From Melastoma dodecandrum (Eukaryota; Streptophyta; Magnoliopsida; Myrtales; Melastomataceae), in assembly GCA_029817715.1 (NCBI GenBank), contig JARUPY010000606.1, positions 7,316,001 to 7,380,000 on the forward strand: a stretch of 64,000 nucleotides of DNA. Direction: 5' to 3'. The position numbers and the translations under genes are program-made. Each line of letters opens with the position of its first letter. Positions within the stretch are counted from its first letter, which is position 1. The notes below the pieces were generated by a model. It ran no database searches, was not told the DNA's origin, and saw only the letters and a list, made by a program, of their open reading frames with translations. Of the stretch, positions 43,801 to 55,811 are shown one piece after another.

Positions 43801-46800
43801 AAGCAAAACTAATTCAAAAAGAAAAAGTATATTATTGTTGCAAGCAAAAAGCAGGGAAGAAAGCATGCCTCGAATTTTTCCATCAATGGATCTTTCTTCA
43901 TTTCTTGCGGTCTCCGCCTCCTCGTATTTCCTTGAAAGTTGTCAGACTCAGATTTAATGGCATACCGTGTTTTCTCCAGGACATCTTCTAGGAAGAACTC
44001 CGCGACAGGATGAGTGAACCCCTACAAGTTTCGTCACAAAAAACCAGTATTGCAATCAAGGGATCAAATTCATCAGCTATTACATGATCAGACATAACTT
44101 TCAGAAAGTAGCTCAATACCGGTATATGAATGATGGGGGCATTCCCGAAGTATCTGGAGAATAAGTCAGCATTAATGGTAGCACTCATCAGAATGACACG
44201 TAAATCAGGGCGCTTCGGCAGGAGGTCACGTAAAATTATTAGTAGAAAGTCCTCGTTCATGCCTCTTTCATGAATCTCGTCCACGAGCAAGTGGCTCACG
44301 CCACCCAATTCCGGATCTTGAGCCTGAGCTTCCCAATAAGAGAAATGAAACAATTATACCCAAACAAAAGAAAACAAGTTCTTAATTTCAGTAAGAAGGC
44401 TTCATGGATTGTGATAACAAACAAGGGTGCAATCTAATTATTTCAAACTGGCCCACACATTATGTAAGGGACAGAAAGTATGAGACATTTCTTAGATACA
44501 TTGAGCACCTTGGTCTAAAACGATAGGACCCCTGGCACGGGGGTCTGAAAAAGATATCCCACGTAATGTGCTCAGAAGCACTCTGGGAACATGAAAATTA
44601 CAACATGATATATGAGAAGGGCATCTTACCAATCGACGAAGCAATACACCAGTGGTGCAAAATAGCAGCCTTGTTTGTACTGAAGATTTTGTTTCCAGAC
44701 GTATCTGGTACCCGACTGTATCACCAAGCACTTCTCCTCTTTCGGAAGATATTCGAGCAGAAACGGATATAGCTGAGATACGACGTGGCTGCGTACAAAT
44801 GATACTGCAATCAGCTCCACGGAGCGCGGCTATCTCCTCTTCCAGAATAAACTGAGGAAGTTGTGTTGTCTTGCCACATCCTGTCTCTCCAGAAACGACA
44901 AGAACCTGTATTGCTTGCTTATCAGAAGTGTTGCCACGATACCATGACCCAAAATTAGCAATAAATAAAACAAAGTGACAAAACTTACATCAACAATGCA
45001 TATAGTAAAGTTTGAACATGGTAACCAAGTATAGTTATATTAATGGGTCCACTGAGATTAAACAATGGAGCAACTTTAGGATCTATGGCCAGTGAACTAA
45101 ATTTGATTTTGCTATTTCATCAACAAAAAAGAAATGTAATATTAACTCACATAACAAGGAAAAGGCCTAATCTTTGAGTTTTGATGTAACAACAATCCAA
45201 CAAGATCAAGACATCAACAAAGCTTGGTCCTATCATTTCATCTTGCGCTCATGATCATATATCATGCATCACTTTATATGCATTCTCTTTCAAGGAAATC
45301 AATCAGAATAAACAACCAATTATCCAAACTCAAGACTTCGAAATAAATCTTGTTCAAGGTTCCAGTCATCTTGAAGGAACAAAAGGATTCCCTATTATTT
45401 TCTTCCCAATCTATTTATCCACATACAATATGTGTTCTCTGCACCCATGCAGTAATGCTTATCTTAGCATGATTCAGTGATATTCACACCTGATTATCTG
45501 AAACGGCCTTTAAGAACTCTGTTTTCTTTTTAAAAGCAGGTAGCTTTTCCCTGAAAGATTTCATTGCCTTCACATTTACAGTTTCCTGCCAGCACAAAAA
45601 GGCCTCGAGTGAGTTGATTGTCGGGTGTTTCAATTCAACCTTGCAGAATAAACTGACAATAAATCATAATGATGTGTACCTTCATCCTTTCCTGCTTATC
45701 CTTCAGCTCAAAATTCAGCTTTTCCCTGGAAGAATCATGCTCAACTGCTGAGGCTGATCTTGGATTACTTCTACTAGCTGATGAAGATTCTGGGATAGAT
45801 GAGACAGAAGAACTACTGACGGGAAGAGAGGCTTGGGAACTATTTAAAAGTTTCCCAACAAGTCTCTCTGTCTCCGATGACATTTGGATCTGCAAAAAAG
45901 AATGATTAAGCACATTGCAAAAACTTAAAATCCAACTAGCCATATCAAGAATTTTTTTGGGGTCACTATCTTTGATGCATTTTCTAGCACAAAGAAACTA
46001 TCCCTTCCCTGAGTTCATATCGGAGTCCATGAAAATAAATCTTCTAGCGGAAAAACTAACCTGCTTTTGTGTGGATCCATGCCGCTCATCAAGGTCTGCC
46101 CTGTAGTTTGGCAGTGGGACTTTGCTGACAACAAGTGCTTTCCCCTTGTTATATGCATGGCTTCCTTTCACAAAGTTTGACATCACAGAAAACAAAAGGC
46201 CAAATAAGAGATCACTTCACCGAACACGAAAAGAGTGAATTTCCATCAATAGCATTCTAAAACTAGAGCACCATCAGAAGAGGTTAAGAACTCACAAGTG
46301 AAGGCCGAGCTCATATGCCATGTCTGACAGGACTTGCTGGTCGCTACGGCTATAGTTACGCCTGATAATGATCTCCTGCTCCCCACCTCTTTTAAACTGC
46401 TCCATCTTTTCCCACCACTCGTTCTCATCGAGAACTTCCATCTAATCACTCCAAACATCATCAAATGTAAAATCACAATAAAACAGATCATGGAGATCAC
46501 ACTGCAGGCCACACGAGTTGCATCAATCACAGCCAATTCACAGCTACACAGCCAAAATCCCATGCCCTCGATAGTTAAAGCAAGGAATCGATCCAAAACC
46601 ATGCAGTCCTCGAGAACCAATCCTGCCACCTCCCAGCAACAATAAGAGCACGAAATCCATCCAAGAACACAGGAATTGACGAGGGAACTCCAAAAAACTC
46701 TAACTTTTCGGCACCCCGCCAATCAAAACAAGCAAAACCAAAGCCCTAAACTCTAACCTCAACGGCGTTCTGACGAAGCCGCTCGGCCCGCCAGACAGGG

Positions 46801-47042
46801 TCCCACCACCGCTGTTCCCCGCCACCGCCGCCCCTTCCTCTACCTCCTCCGCCACCGCGGCCTCTGCCTCTACCTCCTCCTCCTCCACGGCGGCCGCCCT
46901 GGTAGTTGGGTCGGTAGGACATGGGGGAGAGGCAGAAGGGTCTTCCTGGATTGTCGAACAATGGGAGTAAAGAGCCGAACTTGGACGCGGCAAGGCAAGA
47001 CTTTGATGCGGCGGTGAAAGGGCGCAAGGAAATCGCACTCAT
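40897..47042 (-). CDS. DEAH/RHA-type ATP-dependent RNA helicase DExH1 (DHX36-like)
   Basis: RNA/RNP helicase matching Arabidopsis DExH1 (At2g35920) throughout. Sixteen minus exons: 46758-47042, 46296-46441, 46061-46160, 45680-45889, 45490-45585, 44630-44905, 44120-44323, 43869-44021, 43404-43496, 42793-43004, 42534-42693, 42181-42454, 41897-42089, 41617-41803, 41129-41497 and 40897-41046. All phases agree: 1035 residues from 47042, or 995 (the Arabidopsis length) from the inner ATG at 46922 ([10 protein letters not shown]). N-terminal RGG/glycine-rich tract and [16 protein letters not shown]; motif [86 protein letters not shown]. Then the winged-helix/ratchet ([18 protein letters not shown]) and OB fold ([20 protein letters not shown]). 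Intron 8 appears to be GC-AG. Confidence 0.94.
43049..43204. repeat. 78-bp tandem duplication inside a DExH1 intron
   Basis: 43049-43126 and 43127-43204 are direct copies (AGAGGCACATTCGACATGAA...GGACAAAATTGA). I see no mismatch over the bulk of the unit. It lies wholly within the intron between exons 9 and 10 and should not alter the protein. Confidence 0.85.
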
Positions 47043-48012
47043 TATGTAAAAACCACTCGGGAAATAATGTCGGGCAAGTTGGGCTTTTCCCCGAAGTCCA
47101 AACTCGAACCCCCTTAGATTGGGTTTAAGACAACATCGGAGTTAAAGGCCTGAAGCAAACTCCCAACTGAATCAACTGATCTCATGCCCAGAAGAATCTT
47201 TCCCGCTCTATCACGAATCTTTCCCGTTGATCGCACTTGTTGAAGCAGGCGAATCCCCCTTCGAGGTCCAATGTTTTCTGATGAAAACAGGTCTGACCAT
47301 GACACTCGGTTCTGTGGATCAAAGTTCCGATTTTTACATCCATTAGGCGTGGGAAGTTCAGGTAGGAAAGCAGGAACGACCTGCTATCAGGATCATTTTC
47401 GTAGGCGTCAGATGTAGCTATCTCTCATTGTCTGAGGCAGAAGCTTTGATGAGTTCCTCAAGGATATTGAGTAGATCAGGAAGGATCTTGCAGAGATTGA
47501 TGGAAATTCCAGTTGAGGATGGAGGACAAATTGAGAGCTCCATGCTTGAGAACGTGAAGTAGATCAAGATGAGGCTGGATGCCTTAGATAGGGATATCGT
47601 ACATCACCCAGTTGATGTCTCTTGGCTTCATTCATGGCCGTCCAATTCAGTGTCTGCAATTGCAATTTGCTAACGATGCGCATCTCACACAAGGTCGCCA
47701 GACTGAGCATCTTGGTATAGGATGTCGAGCTATTGGGTTTATGTTGTCGTCTTCTCCAGGGGCCACACTTCGAGCATGTAGTGCCTCCAAGAACTCACCG
47801 TGATGTACAATAGATTGATGTGCTACAGAGATTCTTCTGTTTGAGGTCGGGAAAAAATAATTGAATTTTTTTATTATTTCATCAGCTAACCAACAAATAA
47901 AATTGATCTTGATTGGCATCATGAAGGATCGAGGATGATTACTGGAGGAGAACAAGTTCATCTCCTCTACCTAAAACTGGTGCAGGTCAGATTAATAATG
48001 TCAAGCGAAGAC
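47043..48012. other. Intergenic region between DExH1 and the POLLENLESS3-like gene
   Basis: DExH1 upstream sequence on the left, 3' flank of the TPR gene on the right. Several medium frames exist, but none shows a family motif. The stretch 47390-47640 is codon-like but interrupted and could be gene debris. Confidence 0.35.
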
Positions 48013-49629
48013 TTAATTGGCCCGACCTTTCGGGCTTGCCAAGATCGCTATCTCCTGGAACACCTTCAGCCTTCTATCTAACTTGGTCGGCAGATTCAAG
48101 GAGGTTACGGCTAGTGGAGGTTGCATGATTGGTCCACCCAGTGCGGCAGTTAAGATTGCCGCTTCAAAATCTTCATTATCTGGCAGCAAGTCCAGCAGCG
48201 GATTGCCCCTGTCACTGTTGCCTCCTCCTCCATCCTTTGGCGAGAGGCGTCTCAACTTGTGCTCCGGCAGCTGCCCTGGTTGACTCGAGAGGGACCTTGA
48301 CCTCTTGAGTGTCTCATTGCTGATTTGAGGTGGAATGGCGTAGAATAGCTGAGCGTTCTTGTTCAGTGCCGAGGAAAGCAGTTTCTTGGGATCTTTCTGG
48401 TTGGCTAGGCCAATGCCTGGAGCAACGAGGACGTTTGAGTCAATGTTCTCGTTGGCATAATCATCTTCTGGTACGGTGACTGCATTTGTTGGCATGGTTG
48501 TGTGATCACGGCAGGGCTGAGGCTGCCAGATCGACGAGGAACCAAGGAACGCATCGAAGAGCTTGCTCTGCTCGACCCGATCACCTCCTCTGAACAGCAT
48601 CTGGGTTTCAAGGTCCTTGAGCATCTGTTGTCCCCTTACGTAAGCCTTGAGATGGGAGTCGATTCCCCTCGGACCATCAGCCACTGCCGGCCTCACGAGC
48701 TTAAGAGTTTCCTTGGCCTCAGAAATCCGGCCTTGCTTCATCAAGCAAATCCCCAGGTTACACATCTTGTTGTTGTCCGACGCGATCGTGAGGGCACTCT
48801 TGTACGCTTCCTCGGCTTCCACATAGTTATTCCGCTGCATCAACTCCCATCCCAAGTTCCCCTGATAAACCACAATTTCAGTCATTCGATTCAATAGAAT
48901 TGGGCACATGTTACCAAGACAGGAGGATGCTCACGAGCAATCGAGTGGCCTCCTGCTCAATAGAGACTTGGAACTTCTTTCCCTGAGAACGAGCAGTCTT
49001 GGTGCATTTCCCCTTGAAGGCGAGCCCTTGCTGGATCAGGTACAGTTTGTGCTTCAAGAGCGCTATCTGGTCATCCAAACTCCCACATCTCTGGAGGAGC
49101 ACGACAAGCATTAGACCAACCCGCACTCAACTCTGATCAAAGCCTCAAAAGAACAGCACAACCGAACCTTGTAGAGATCCAACAGGATATTATCGAGAGA
49201 CTCCTGTGCCTGATCCGAGCACCGACACCTCAACGACTTGATCGCTTCGATGGCTTCCTCGGCCCTGTTCTGCTGCTTCATCACGATAGCCATGTCCTTG
49301 AGAGCACTATCCACCCGGTCCCCAGCATTTATCGCGGCCCAGAACAACGGGATAGCCCGATCCGGGTCTTTATCCACCAACTACACGCGCCACAAAAAAA
49401 AAAACAGATCAACGCTTTGCTAGGCCAAATCCAATCCGACCGAAGATCCATAGACACAACTCCTTACCTGGACGTTTTTCGCCTTAACATAGGGGCTGTC
49501 GCCGACAGGGACCTTATGGGCGACATGGAAGGAACCGGAGCGGGTCCTGGAAACCCCACAGAAGAAGGGCTTCGCCGGGGAGGAGGGGGCGGACTTCGTC
49601 GGCCTAAACCCCGGCCGAGCGTCCTGCAT
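48013..49629 (-). CDS. POLLENLESS3/MS5-like TPR protein (SDI family)
   Basis: Member of the plant MS5/TDM1/SDI family of TPR proteins. Relatives act in exit from male meiosis (TDM1/MS5) or in sulphur-deficiency responses (SDI1). Four exons: 49468-49629, 49168-49380, 48935-49090 and 48013-48861, in phase, 459 residues. Start ATG 49629 (MQDARPGFRPTKSAPSSPAK). Family core: GDSPYVKAKNVQLVDKDPDR, AIPLFWAAINAGDRVDSALK, DMAIVMKQQNRAEEAIEAIK, RCGSLDDQIALLKHKLYLIQ and GNLGWELMQRNNYVEAEEAY, with TPR-like helices to about residue 270. The long C-terminal tail (NKNAQLFYAIPPQ, DLLPDNEDFEAAILTAALG, LDRRLKVFQEIAIL) resembles the At3g51280/MS5 branch rather than short SDI1. Function in this species is inferred from family only. 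Confidence 0.88.
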
Positions 49630-50014
49630 TCTCTCTTCTACTCAAAAGGCAAATAGATGGAACTGCGTGGGCGTTTTGGTCCGTTATCGTTGAGTGTTGT
49701 GTTCGAAGGGGTAAGGTTTTATAAGACACTGACTTTTATAGCCGTTGGACTTTACCGTTTGATTTCGGAGGATTTCTTTTAAAAAATATAATAGAAGATA
49801 AATTACGTTGACACCCCTCTAACCTTCCTAAATTACGGGGGCCACTCCAACTTCCCTTAATTGACCCCTTTACATTGAACTCGTGTGCCAACAGCAGTAG
49901 TACAAAGGGGAAGGTGGAGTACTACAGATCAAAACTATATAAACAAGACTGGCAAATGATTCTCTTCAACAATAATCAAATGTATAAACAAGGTTGGGGG
50001 AATGAGGGGACTGA

Positions 50015-51965
50015 TCAGAAGATGTTGTTGTATTGGCTGGTGAGGGAATTTTTCAGGTTCGAGTAGAGACCATACAGGGAATACTGCCGCAGTTTCTCGA
50101 CTTCGTACCAAGAGTTAAGGACGGAGTAGTGCTTATCTGTCCCGGAGAAAGCCACTTGTATTCCGAGGCTACAGTCGACCGATCCGCCTTTGTTCTTGCA
50201 GCTCGATGTCTGGATCGCACAGTCCTGGTTGTTGAGGCAGACAAAGTTGGTCTTCCCGGAACAGGAAGAGCATCCGTCCCTTTTCCAGTAGAGGTTTTGC
50301 AGCACCCCCTTCTTAAATTCCAGAACCTACAGTTTGGTCACAGAAGCCCTTTTAGCATACAGGTTAAAAACTGGTGGATGAAATTGATTACGTTCACTTA
50401 CAAGAGTGAAGCTGGTCACGGTGAATGTGCCGTTTGCAACGAATGCAGGGGTTGACCTAGCAGCATACTTTCGGCCAGCAAATGCAGCCATATAACCACC
50501 GACTTGATCCTGTGTGGAAGTGTCGGTTAGAATTTCCCATCGAATAGTAACACAAAAGTTGCTCCATTGCTCAAACACTCATCCCGACTTTTATGGCATA
50601 ACAACCGGGCTCTTTGAAAATATTTGGCTGCATAAAATTGCATTCACATAACCCATTTCCCCCACTCCTTCCCAGCACGAGCGGTGGACCTCTCTACACA
50701 GCAGGAAAGCTGCCTTTAGACTTCAGAGCGGCAACATATTTTACACTTGGACATCTCTTCCAAAACATGTGCGAGATAATTCAAGTAGAAAATCCAATTT
50801 CATATTTGGTTGTTTATTCTGCCAATAAAACACAAGTAATGCAACTCAAAATCGAAAATCACCCCACGAGGCCAAACATAATAATCCTTCCTCCACTACT
50901 TGAAAGACTTGTTGCTGGCGAATCTTTATCAGACAAAAATTTTCAAAAACAAGAAGATTTTCCAACCTAAACTCCACCCCTACTTTCAAATAAGATGCTT
51001 TACTCCCACACTTATGTAAGTTTAAATAATAGAGAAATCCAAATCTGATATCCAATTCATGTTGACTTGATCTCCAGATGACTAAGGATCTGCCATATAA
51101 CAGACCCGCAAACCATATCCTAAACTATATGCCAGAGGCCCACTAAGTCGATAAATAATACATAATTACTAGCCGTCCAGACGAACAACTCCAAGAAATT
51201 CAACAACCTTCAGCAAAGAACACTTCCTCCGAGTACTGCAACCTTCGAAATGAAATGTGCAAATAGCATATTTGAATCACGCAATTCCCACAAATATAAC
51301 CAAAAAATTAAGGTTGATTATATTTTGCCCTAAGAACAAGACCATCTCCCTAGGAACCGTCAATAAATGCCCGGGAAGCGTAAAAACGGAACAATATCTA
51401 GACTCAAATTAATCTGCCAAATCCCCCTGTCATTCTCCAAAAGCAACGCAATAGCTAAAACCAATAACCGGGGAGAAGTATCAGCACTAATCTCAATGAC
51501 TTCCTCTAATGTAACATAATTCAAATCGACCAGGTTTGCGCACCGGAATCACCGCAGAGCATCATATCATGCATCCTCCAGAAAGCACGCAGCTAAAAAA
51601 GGTACTGACGATCAGGAAAGGAGAAACCCACTGACCGGAGAAAACGAGGAGGCGTTGACGGTGAGGAGGGAGATCTCGTCGACCTTTGGCCTGAAGACAG
51701 AGAGCTGAGAGTTCGATCCAGAGAGGGAGAGCCTGCTGTCGCAGGGGGAAAGCTGGAGGCTGCTGTTGTTGTTTAAAAAGAAGGAAGATCTTGAAGCGAA
51801 GGCGACGCCGAAGCTGAAACCGTCGGATCTCTGCACGGTGGCGTCGGAGCAGGGGTTGTACACGACGTTGTTGTCCCCGGAAAGGACGGGGAGCGGGAGA
51901 CCGAGAAGGAGGAGAGACGTCACGGTTGACAGGAGAAACCCTGCCAGTGGAGTCGACGGCGGCAT
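50015..51965 (-). CDS. Secreted EXPP1-like protein, function unknown
   Basis: Three exons: 51636-51965, 50402-50509 and 50015-50326, in phase, 249 residues. ATG at 51965 gives a signal peptide (MPPSTPLAGFLLSTVTSLLL...LSG). The mature protein begins DNNVVYNPCSDATVQRSDGF and continues with FRPKVDEISLLTVN, GGYMAAFAGRKYAARSTPAF, a Cys-rich module (RDGCSSCSGKTNFVCLNNQD, C...SSCKNKGGSVDCSLGIQV) and the end SLYGLYSNLKNSLTSQYNNI. Length and sequence recall the Arabidopsis protein annotated 'Expp1' (At3g44150); that match is from memory. At least eight cysteines suggest disulphides in an extracellular or vesicular protein. No enzymatic motif seen. The first intron, about 1.1 kb, is the longest here. 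Confidence 0.82.
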
Positions 51966-53829
51966 CGTCGGGGGAAGTCAACGGTTGAGTGGGCCGTGGG
52001 GGTGGCGAACTGGGGGAAGAGTTCTCGTAACTATCCGTTTTCTTTTGGAGTTAACTCGACGGACAACCGCACGCTGAGGACGAGAAGGCCGAGGCCGGTG
52101 ACTGTGGCTACTAGATGGAGGAGGCAGAATAACAATGGGGCTGGTAATGGGCCTTAACGGGCCGTCTAAAATTCCATGTCGTATGTTTTTTTATTTTAAT
52201 TAGAGAATATTATAATCAAGGAGAACTCCTAAACATTTCCTAAATCCCGTTTACCGTTGTATTAATTAATAAAGACACTTGAATTATATCCCACTCCATC
52301 AACTTTTGCTGTGTTTTTATATCATCATCGTCCCAAAATAACCCCAATGAACGCCACCGCCGACCCCCTCAACTCCACCACCACCTTCCTCCGCAACTCC
52401 ATCCACCTCAGCAGCAGCAGTCCCAAAACCGATCGTTTCAAAAGTTTTTAATTTGACTATATTTTAATTTTACTTTTCAATTTAGCCCTATTCGTAACGG
52501 TGTTAATACTTGTCATTTGTTTTTCCTACGTGATAATGATAATGAAATAAATCAGGGCCAAATTATCGATATTTTGATTGATAAATTTGTCAACTTTACG
52601 TTTTGCAATAACGTTTTAAAAGTTTTCAATTTGACCTTAAATTAATTTTAATTCGAGAAGAAAGTTGAGGAACAGAAACCAAAAAGGTGGGATTCCTTGA
52701 TTGATTTCTACGCCTACTATGGGCAAAGGGTATCTATCCAGTACTGAATGATTGACCAACAGCCTCTTATTCTACTAACGACTTGGTTTGCCTCACGGGA
52801 CAAGGGAATGGAGCATGCCTCAAGACGTGTTCATTGAGGAGAGAAGAAAAGGCAAGGACTAAAGCAAAAGCACACTACATACGACCGAAACGTAAATCCC
52901 TTATGTCATTACACGAGTCGAAAATAAACCTAGTGGCGCAAATCTCATCCAACATCGACAAAGGTAAAGAGAGACGAAAAACCGAAAACAAGACGAGGAT
53001 GATAGCCTAGTTGTCACTGAGGCAGACTCATCATTTCCTGGGTTTTTGGTTCTTGTTCTTCAAATTTCTCTTCGAACTAAAATTGATTTAAGGCCAAATT
53101 AAAAACTTTAAAACGTTAGGCCAAAACGTAAAGTTGATAAATTCATTGGGCCAAATATCGATATTTTGCCCTTGATTTATTTCATTATCATTGACACGTA
53201 AGTAAAACAAATGATACTTATTAACGCTAACAGCGAAATCGTAAACGTCGTTACAATTGAAATAAGGCTAAATTAAAAACTTTTAAAACGATATGCCAAA
53301 ACGTAAAATTAATAAATTAATTGGGCCAAATATCAATATTTTATCTATTTTTAATAGATTTTGAGCGTTGGCTTCTAACTCACCTAATTTGCATACAAGA
53401 TTTTATAAGCATTTCCTTTTATAAAACACGGTGTTTTATACTTTTTGTACGACAACCACGTCTCGAACCAAATTCCAAACGACATATTTGTGTTTATCGA
53501 ATATTCTCGGGTCAACTGCTGTGATTAAATTTTGGTGTTGTGATTAAATTGTTATTAACATCATCATGATGTGGATTAAAATTTTTTGACCGAGTAATAA
53601 AGACATCATTTGCAGGGTTTGACTCTACATTTTCAGGAGATGTTTAAAAAGTACATGGAAATAAATTCAACTCTGTCTTGTTGGGTGGGGGGATTACGAC
53701 ATCATTAGTTCTAGACACGCCAGTTCCACATCACTCATCGTTTACCTTCTATTAATAACGACACTCCAATCCAACTCAGAATTCCCACCTTCCCCCATCG
53801 ACTCAATCTCCAACTGTTATTCCAAAGAC
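51966..53829. other. Intergenic region with a long inverted-repeat element
   Basis: The left end is the EXPP1 promoter (TGGGCC at 52148-52153). The middle is the inverted-repeat element described separately (about 52437-53290, with a further direct repeat to 53342). The right part (53350-53829) is the upstream region of the ATL gene. No protein gene is supported. Confidence 0.45.
52437..53290. mobile_element. Inverted-repeat (fold-back/MITE- or MULE-like) element, probable
   Basis: A left arm at about 52437-52666 and a right arm at about 53066-53290 are imperfect reverse complements, with roughly 400 bp between. Matching blocks include ATTTGTTTT..TACGTG..AATG, ATAATGAAATAAATCA, CCAAATATCGATATTTT and CAACTTTACGTTTTG, in the same order with small indels. 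The right side repeats a 72-bp direct unit (53096-53166 and 53270-53342). No transposase is encoded. Terminal motifs and target-site duplications could not be fixed because the arms have diverged. Confidence 0.6.
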
Positions 53830-54339
53830 ATGAGCACTGCCACTTCCACCTTCATCAACACCACCTCCTACTACTACAACAACCACAACACCCCTGGCTG
53901 TGGCTTTCCTATAGCATGCGTGAGCATTACCACTGGTGTGTCCCTTCTCGTCGTAATCTTTTTCTGCTGCCTGTCAACGACTTCCCGCATGCACCCACAC
54001 CCCACCCCCCAGACCTTGACCACGACATCGAGGCCCCCTCAAGAACAACACCGCGTCACCCTGACGGTCAACCCGGGCATCAACAACGCCACCATCAGGG
54101 GGTTCCCCAGGCTGCTCTACTCGGACCTCAAGCGGCTGCACGAAACCAGGGGATTCACTTCGGCCTCGTCCTGCTTGATATGCCTGAAGGATTATGACCC
54201 CGTTGATGACCTTAGGCTGCTGCCCGACTGCGGGCACCTGTTCCATAGCAAGTGCATCGACCCTTGGCTGCTGTCCCGGGTTACGTGCCCGGTCTGTCGG
54301 ACTTCGCCCCTCCCCAGGCCAGCGTCGACCCGGGGGTAG
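53830..54339 (+). CDS. ATL-type RING-H2 E3 ubiquitin ligase
   Basis: Intronless membrane-anchored RING-H2 protein of 169 residues. ATG at 53830 (MSTATSTFINTTSYYYNNHN). A transmembrane helix at about residues 27-48 (IACVSITTGVSLLVVIFFCC) is followed by a Pro/Thr-rich linker, then GFPRLLYSDLKRLHETRG, the position usually occupied by the GLD motif in ATLs. The RING-H2 finger is SSCLICLKDYDPVDDLRLLP, DCGHLFHSKCIDPWLL, RVTCPVCRT, with the Pro before and Trp after the ligands that bind E2. The family ubiquitinates membrane or soluble targets, often in defence or ABA responses; the target here is unknown. Short C-terminal tail (SPLPRPASTRG). Confidence 0.92.
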   Translation: MSTATSTFINTTSYYYNNHNTPGCGFPIACVSITTGVSLLVVIFFCCLSTTSRMHPHPTPQTLTTTSRPPQEQHRVTLTVNPGINNATIRGFPRLLYSDLKRLHETRGFTSASSCLICLKDYDPVDDLRLLPDCGHLFHSKCIDPWLLSRVTCPVCRTSPLPRPASTRG

Positions 54340-54818
54340 GCAGTCTTGTGGCCATAGAGGAGTTGACCCTAGTTATATATCGATGTAAAGTCGAAACTTA
54401 GTGTGCGAGATCACTCTTTACAACTTACATTCCTCGAAGAGCAACACACAACACAACACAAAACGAACCCCCCGGCACACGCGATTTCCTCGACTCCTAG
54501 GATCGACTAGCGATTGAAATCGGCAAAACTAGGCAAACGGCAGATGCTAGTGCCGGTCGCATTCGCTGCCCTCTTTAGCGTGCAACCCAAGTTATCCGAC
54601 GAGAGTGTAAAATACAGACGAGCTGGGAGGGTGCGAAAAGTAATTTCACGCTCATAAGGTGTGGGGGATAAACTCTGGACGAAGAAATCGAACTCCCACA
54701 AGTAATCGCTACACAACAACAACGAGTTTGGTTCCAAAATACCGTTAATCCAGAAGCGATCGAGAAACGATCCTGTCCGAATTCTTTCTCCTGCCGAGAA
54801 ACGATCGAATCGAAACCC
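54340..54818. promoter_or_regulatory. ATL 3' flank and ML-domain gene promoter
   Basis: About 480 bp between two genes on the same strand. No other coding signal. Minus-strand frames here overlap exon 1 of the next gene and are shadows. Confidence 0.4.
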
Positions 54819-55811
54819 ATGGCGCAGTCGAAGTCGATAGCAGTCCTCGTCGCCGCCTCCCTCGCCGTCTCCGTCGTCCTTCCCTTGGCTCTCGCCACCG
54901 ACATCAGCTACTGCGGTCAGTCCCTTCGTCCCGTCCCTCGGGGTTCAATCTCTAGGGATTTTGACTTGAGTTTGAGTTGATGATTTTTGTTTGTTGGGGG
55001 GCGGTGTATAGATAAGAAGGCTTCGTATGATGTAAAGGTAAGCGGAGTCGACATCTCGCCTTACCCTATCGCCAGAGGCAAGGACACTACTTTCAGCATC
55101 TCTGCAACCACTGGTAACGACCCTCTTCGTTGCCAATTGATTGATCTGAGATTATGTACAAGTTATTTCGCTGCTGTTGTTGGTTGGTTTGGAGGTAATT
55201 TGATTGGACTCCTGGTGGGGCGATGCTTGTGTGTAGGGACGGAAATCTCTGGAGGGAAGCTGGTGATCGATGTATCTTACTTCGGGTGGCACATTCATAG
55301 TGAGACCCACGATCTTTGCTCCGAGACGTCCTGCCCTGTTTCTGTTGGAGATTTCGTGGTCGCACACTCCCAGGTCCTGCCTGGGTTTACTCCCCCGGTG
55401 AGTGTACTCTTCTCTCTGCTTGAGTTAGACGTCTACTTTAGCATGGGTTCTATTTCTACAGTGGAATCATGGAAGTCGTGTTGTTTGCGCCTTTATGGTG
55501 TTGAAGATCGTAATGGCTCGCATTTGGAAATCTGGTTTCATTTACATGATGTTGATGAGTTTCTGGCGTCCTGACGTCCCATGGTCTCATTTCCGGTTAT
55601 TCATCGGCATCTGCCGTTTTCCTTTGGTTATTCGTGCTTGAGGGTGACCATAACATAGTGAGTAGGAATTCATAATTGCCATTTGCTTTTACCATCTGTG
55701 CAGGGTTCCTACTCGCTTCAGATGCGTATATATGATGGGAGCAACAAGCAGTTAACTTGCATCGCCTTTGGCTTCGACATTGGGTTTATTGCAGATGTCG
55801 CTGACATCTGA
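54819..55811 (+). CDS. ML-domain (MD-2-related lipid-recognition) secreted protein
   Basis: Small NPC2-like lipid-binding protein. Arabidopsis relatives (ROSY1 group) bind sterols or lipids in the secretory pathway. Four exons: 54819-54915, 55012-55113, 55237-55397 and 55704-55811, in phase, 155 residues. ATG 54819 gives a signal peptide (MAQSKSIAVLVAASLAVSVV...LA). ML-domain landmarks: YCDKKASYDVKVSGVDISPY, PIARGKDTTFSISATTGTEI, SGGKLVIDVSYFGWHIHSET, HDLCSETSCPVSVGDFVVAH, SQVLPGFTPPGSYSLQMRIY and LTCIAFGFDIGF, including the conserved cysteines. The protein ends ADVADI. The length is normal for the family and the gene looks intact. Confidence 0.93.

Noticed and set aside
46246..46722. 158-codon minus frame near DExH1 exon 2
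   Set aside because: Out of phase with the helicase exon 46296-46441; overlaps intron sequence and lacks any homology signal.
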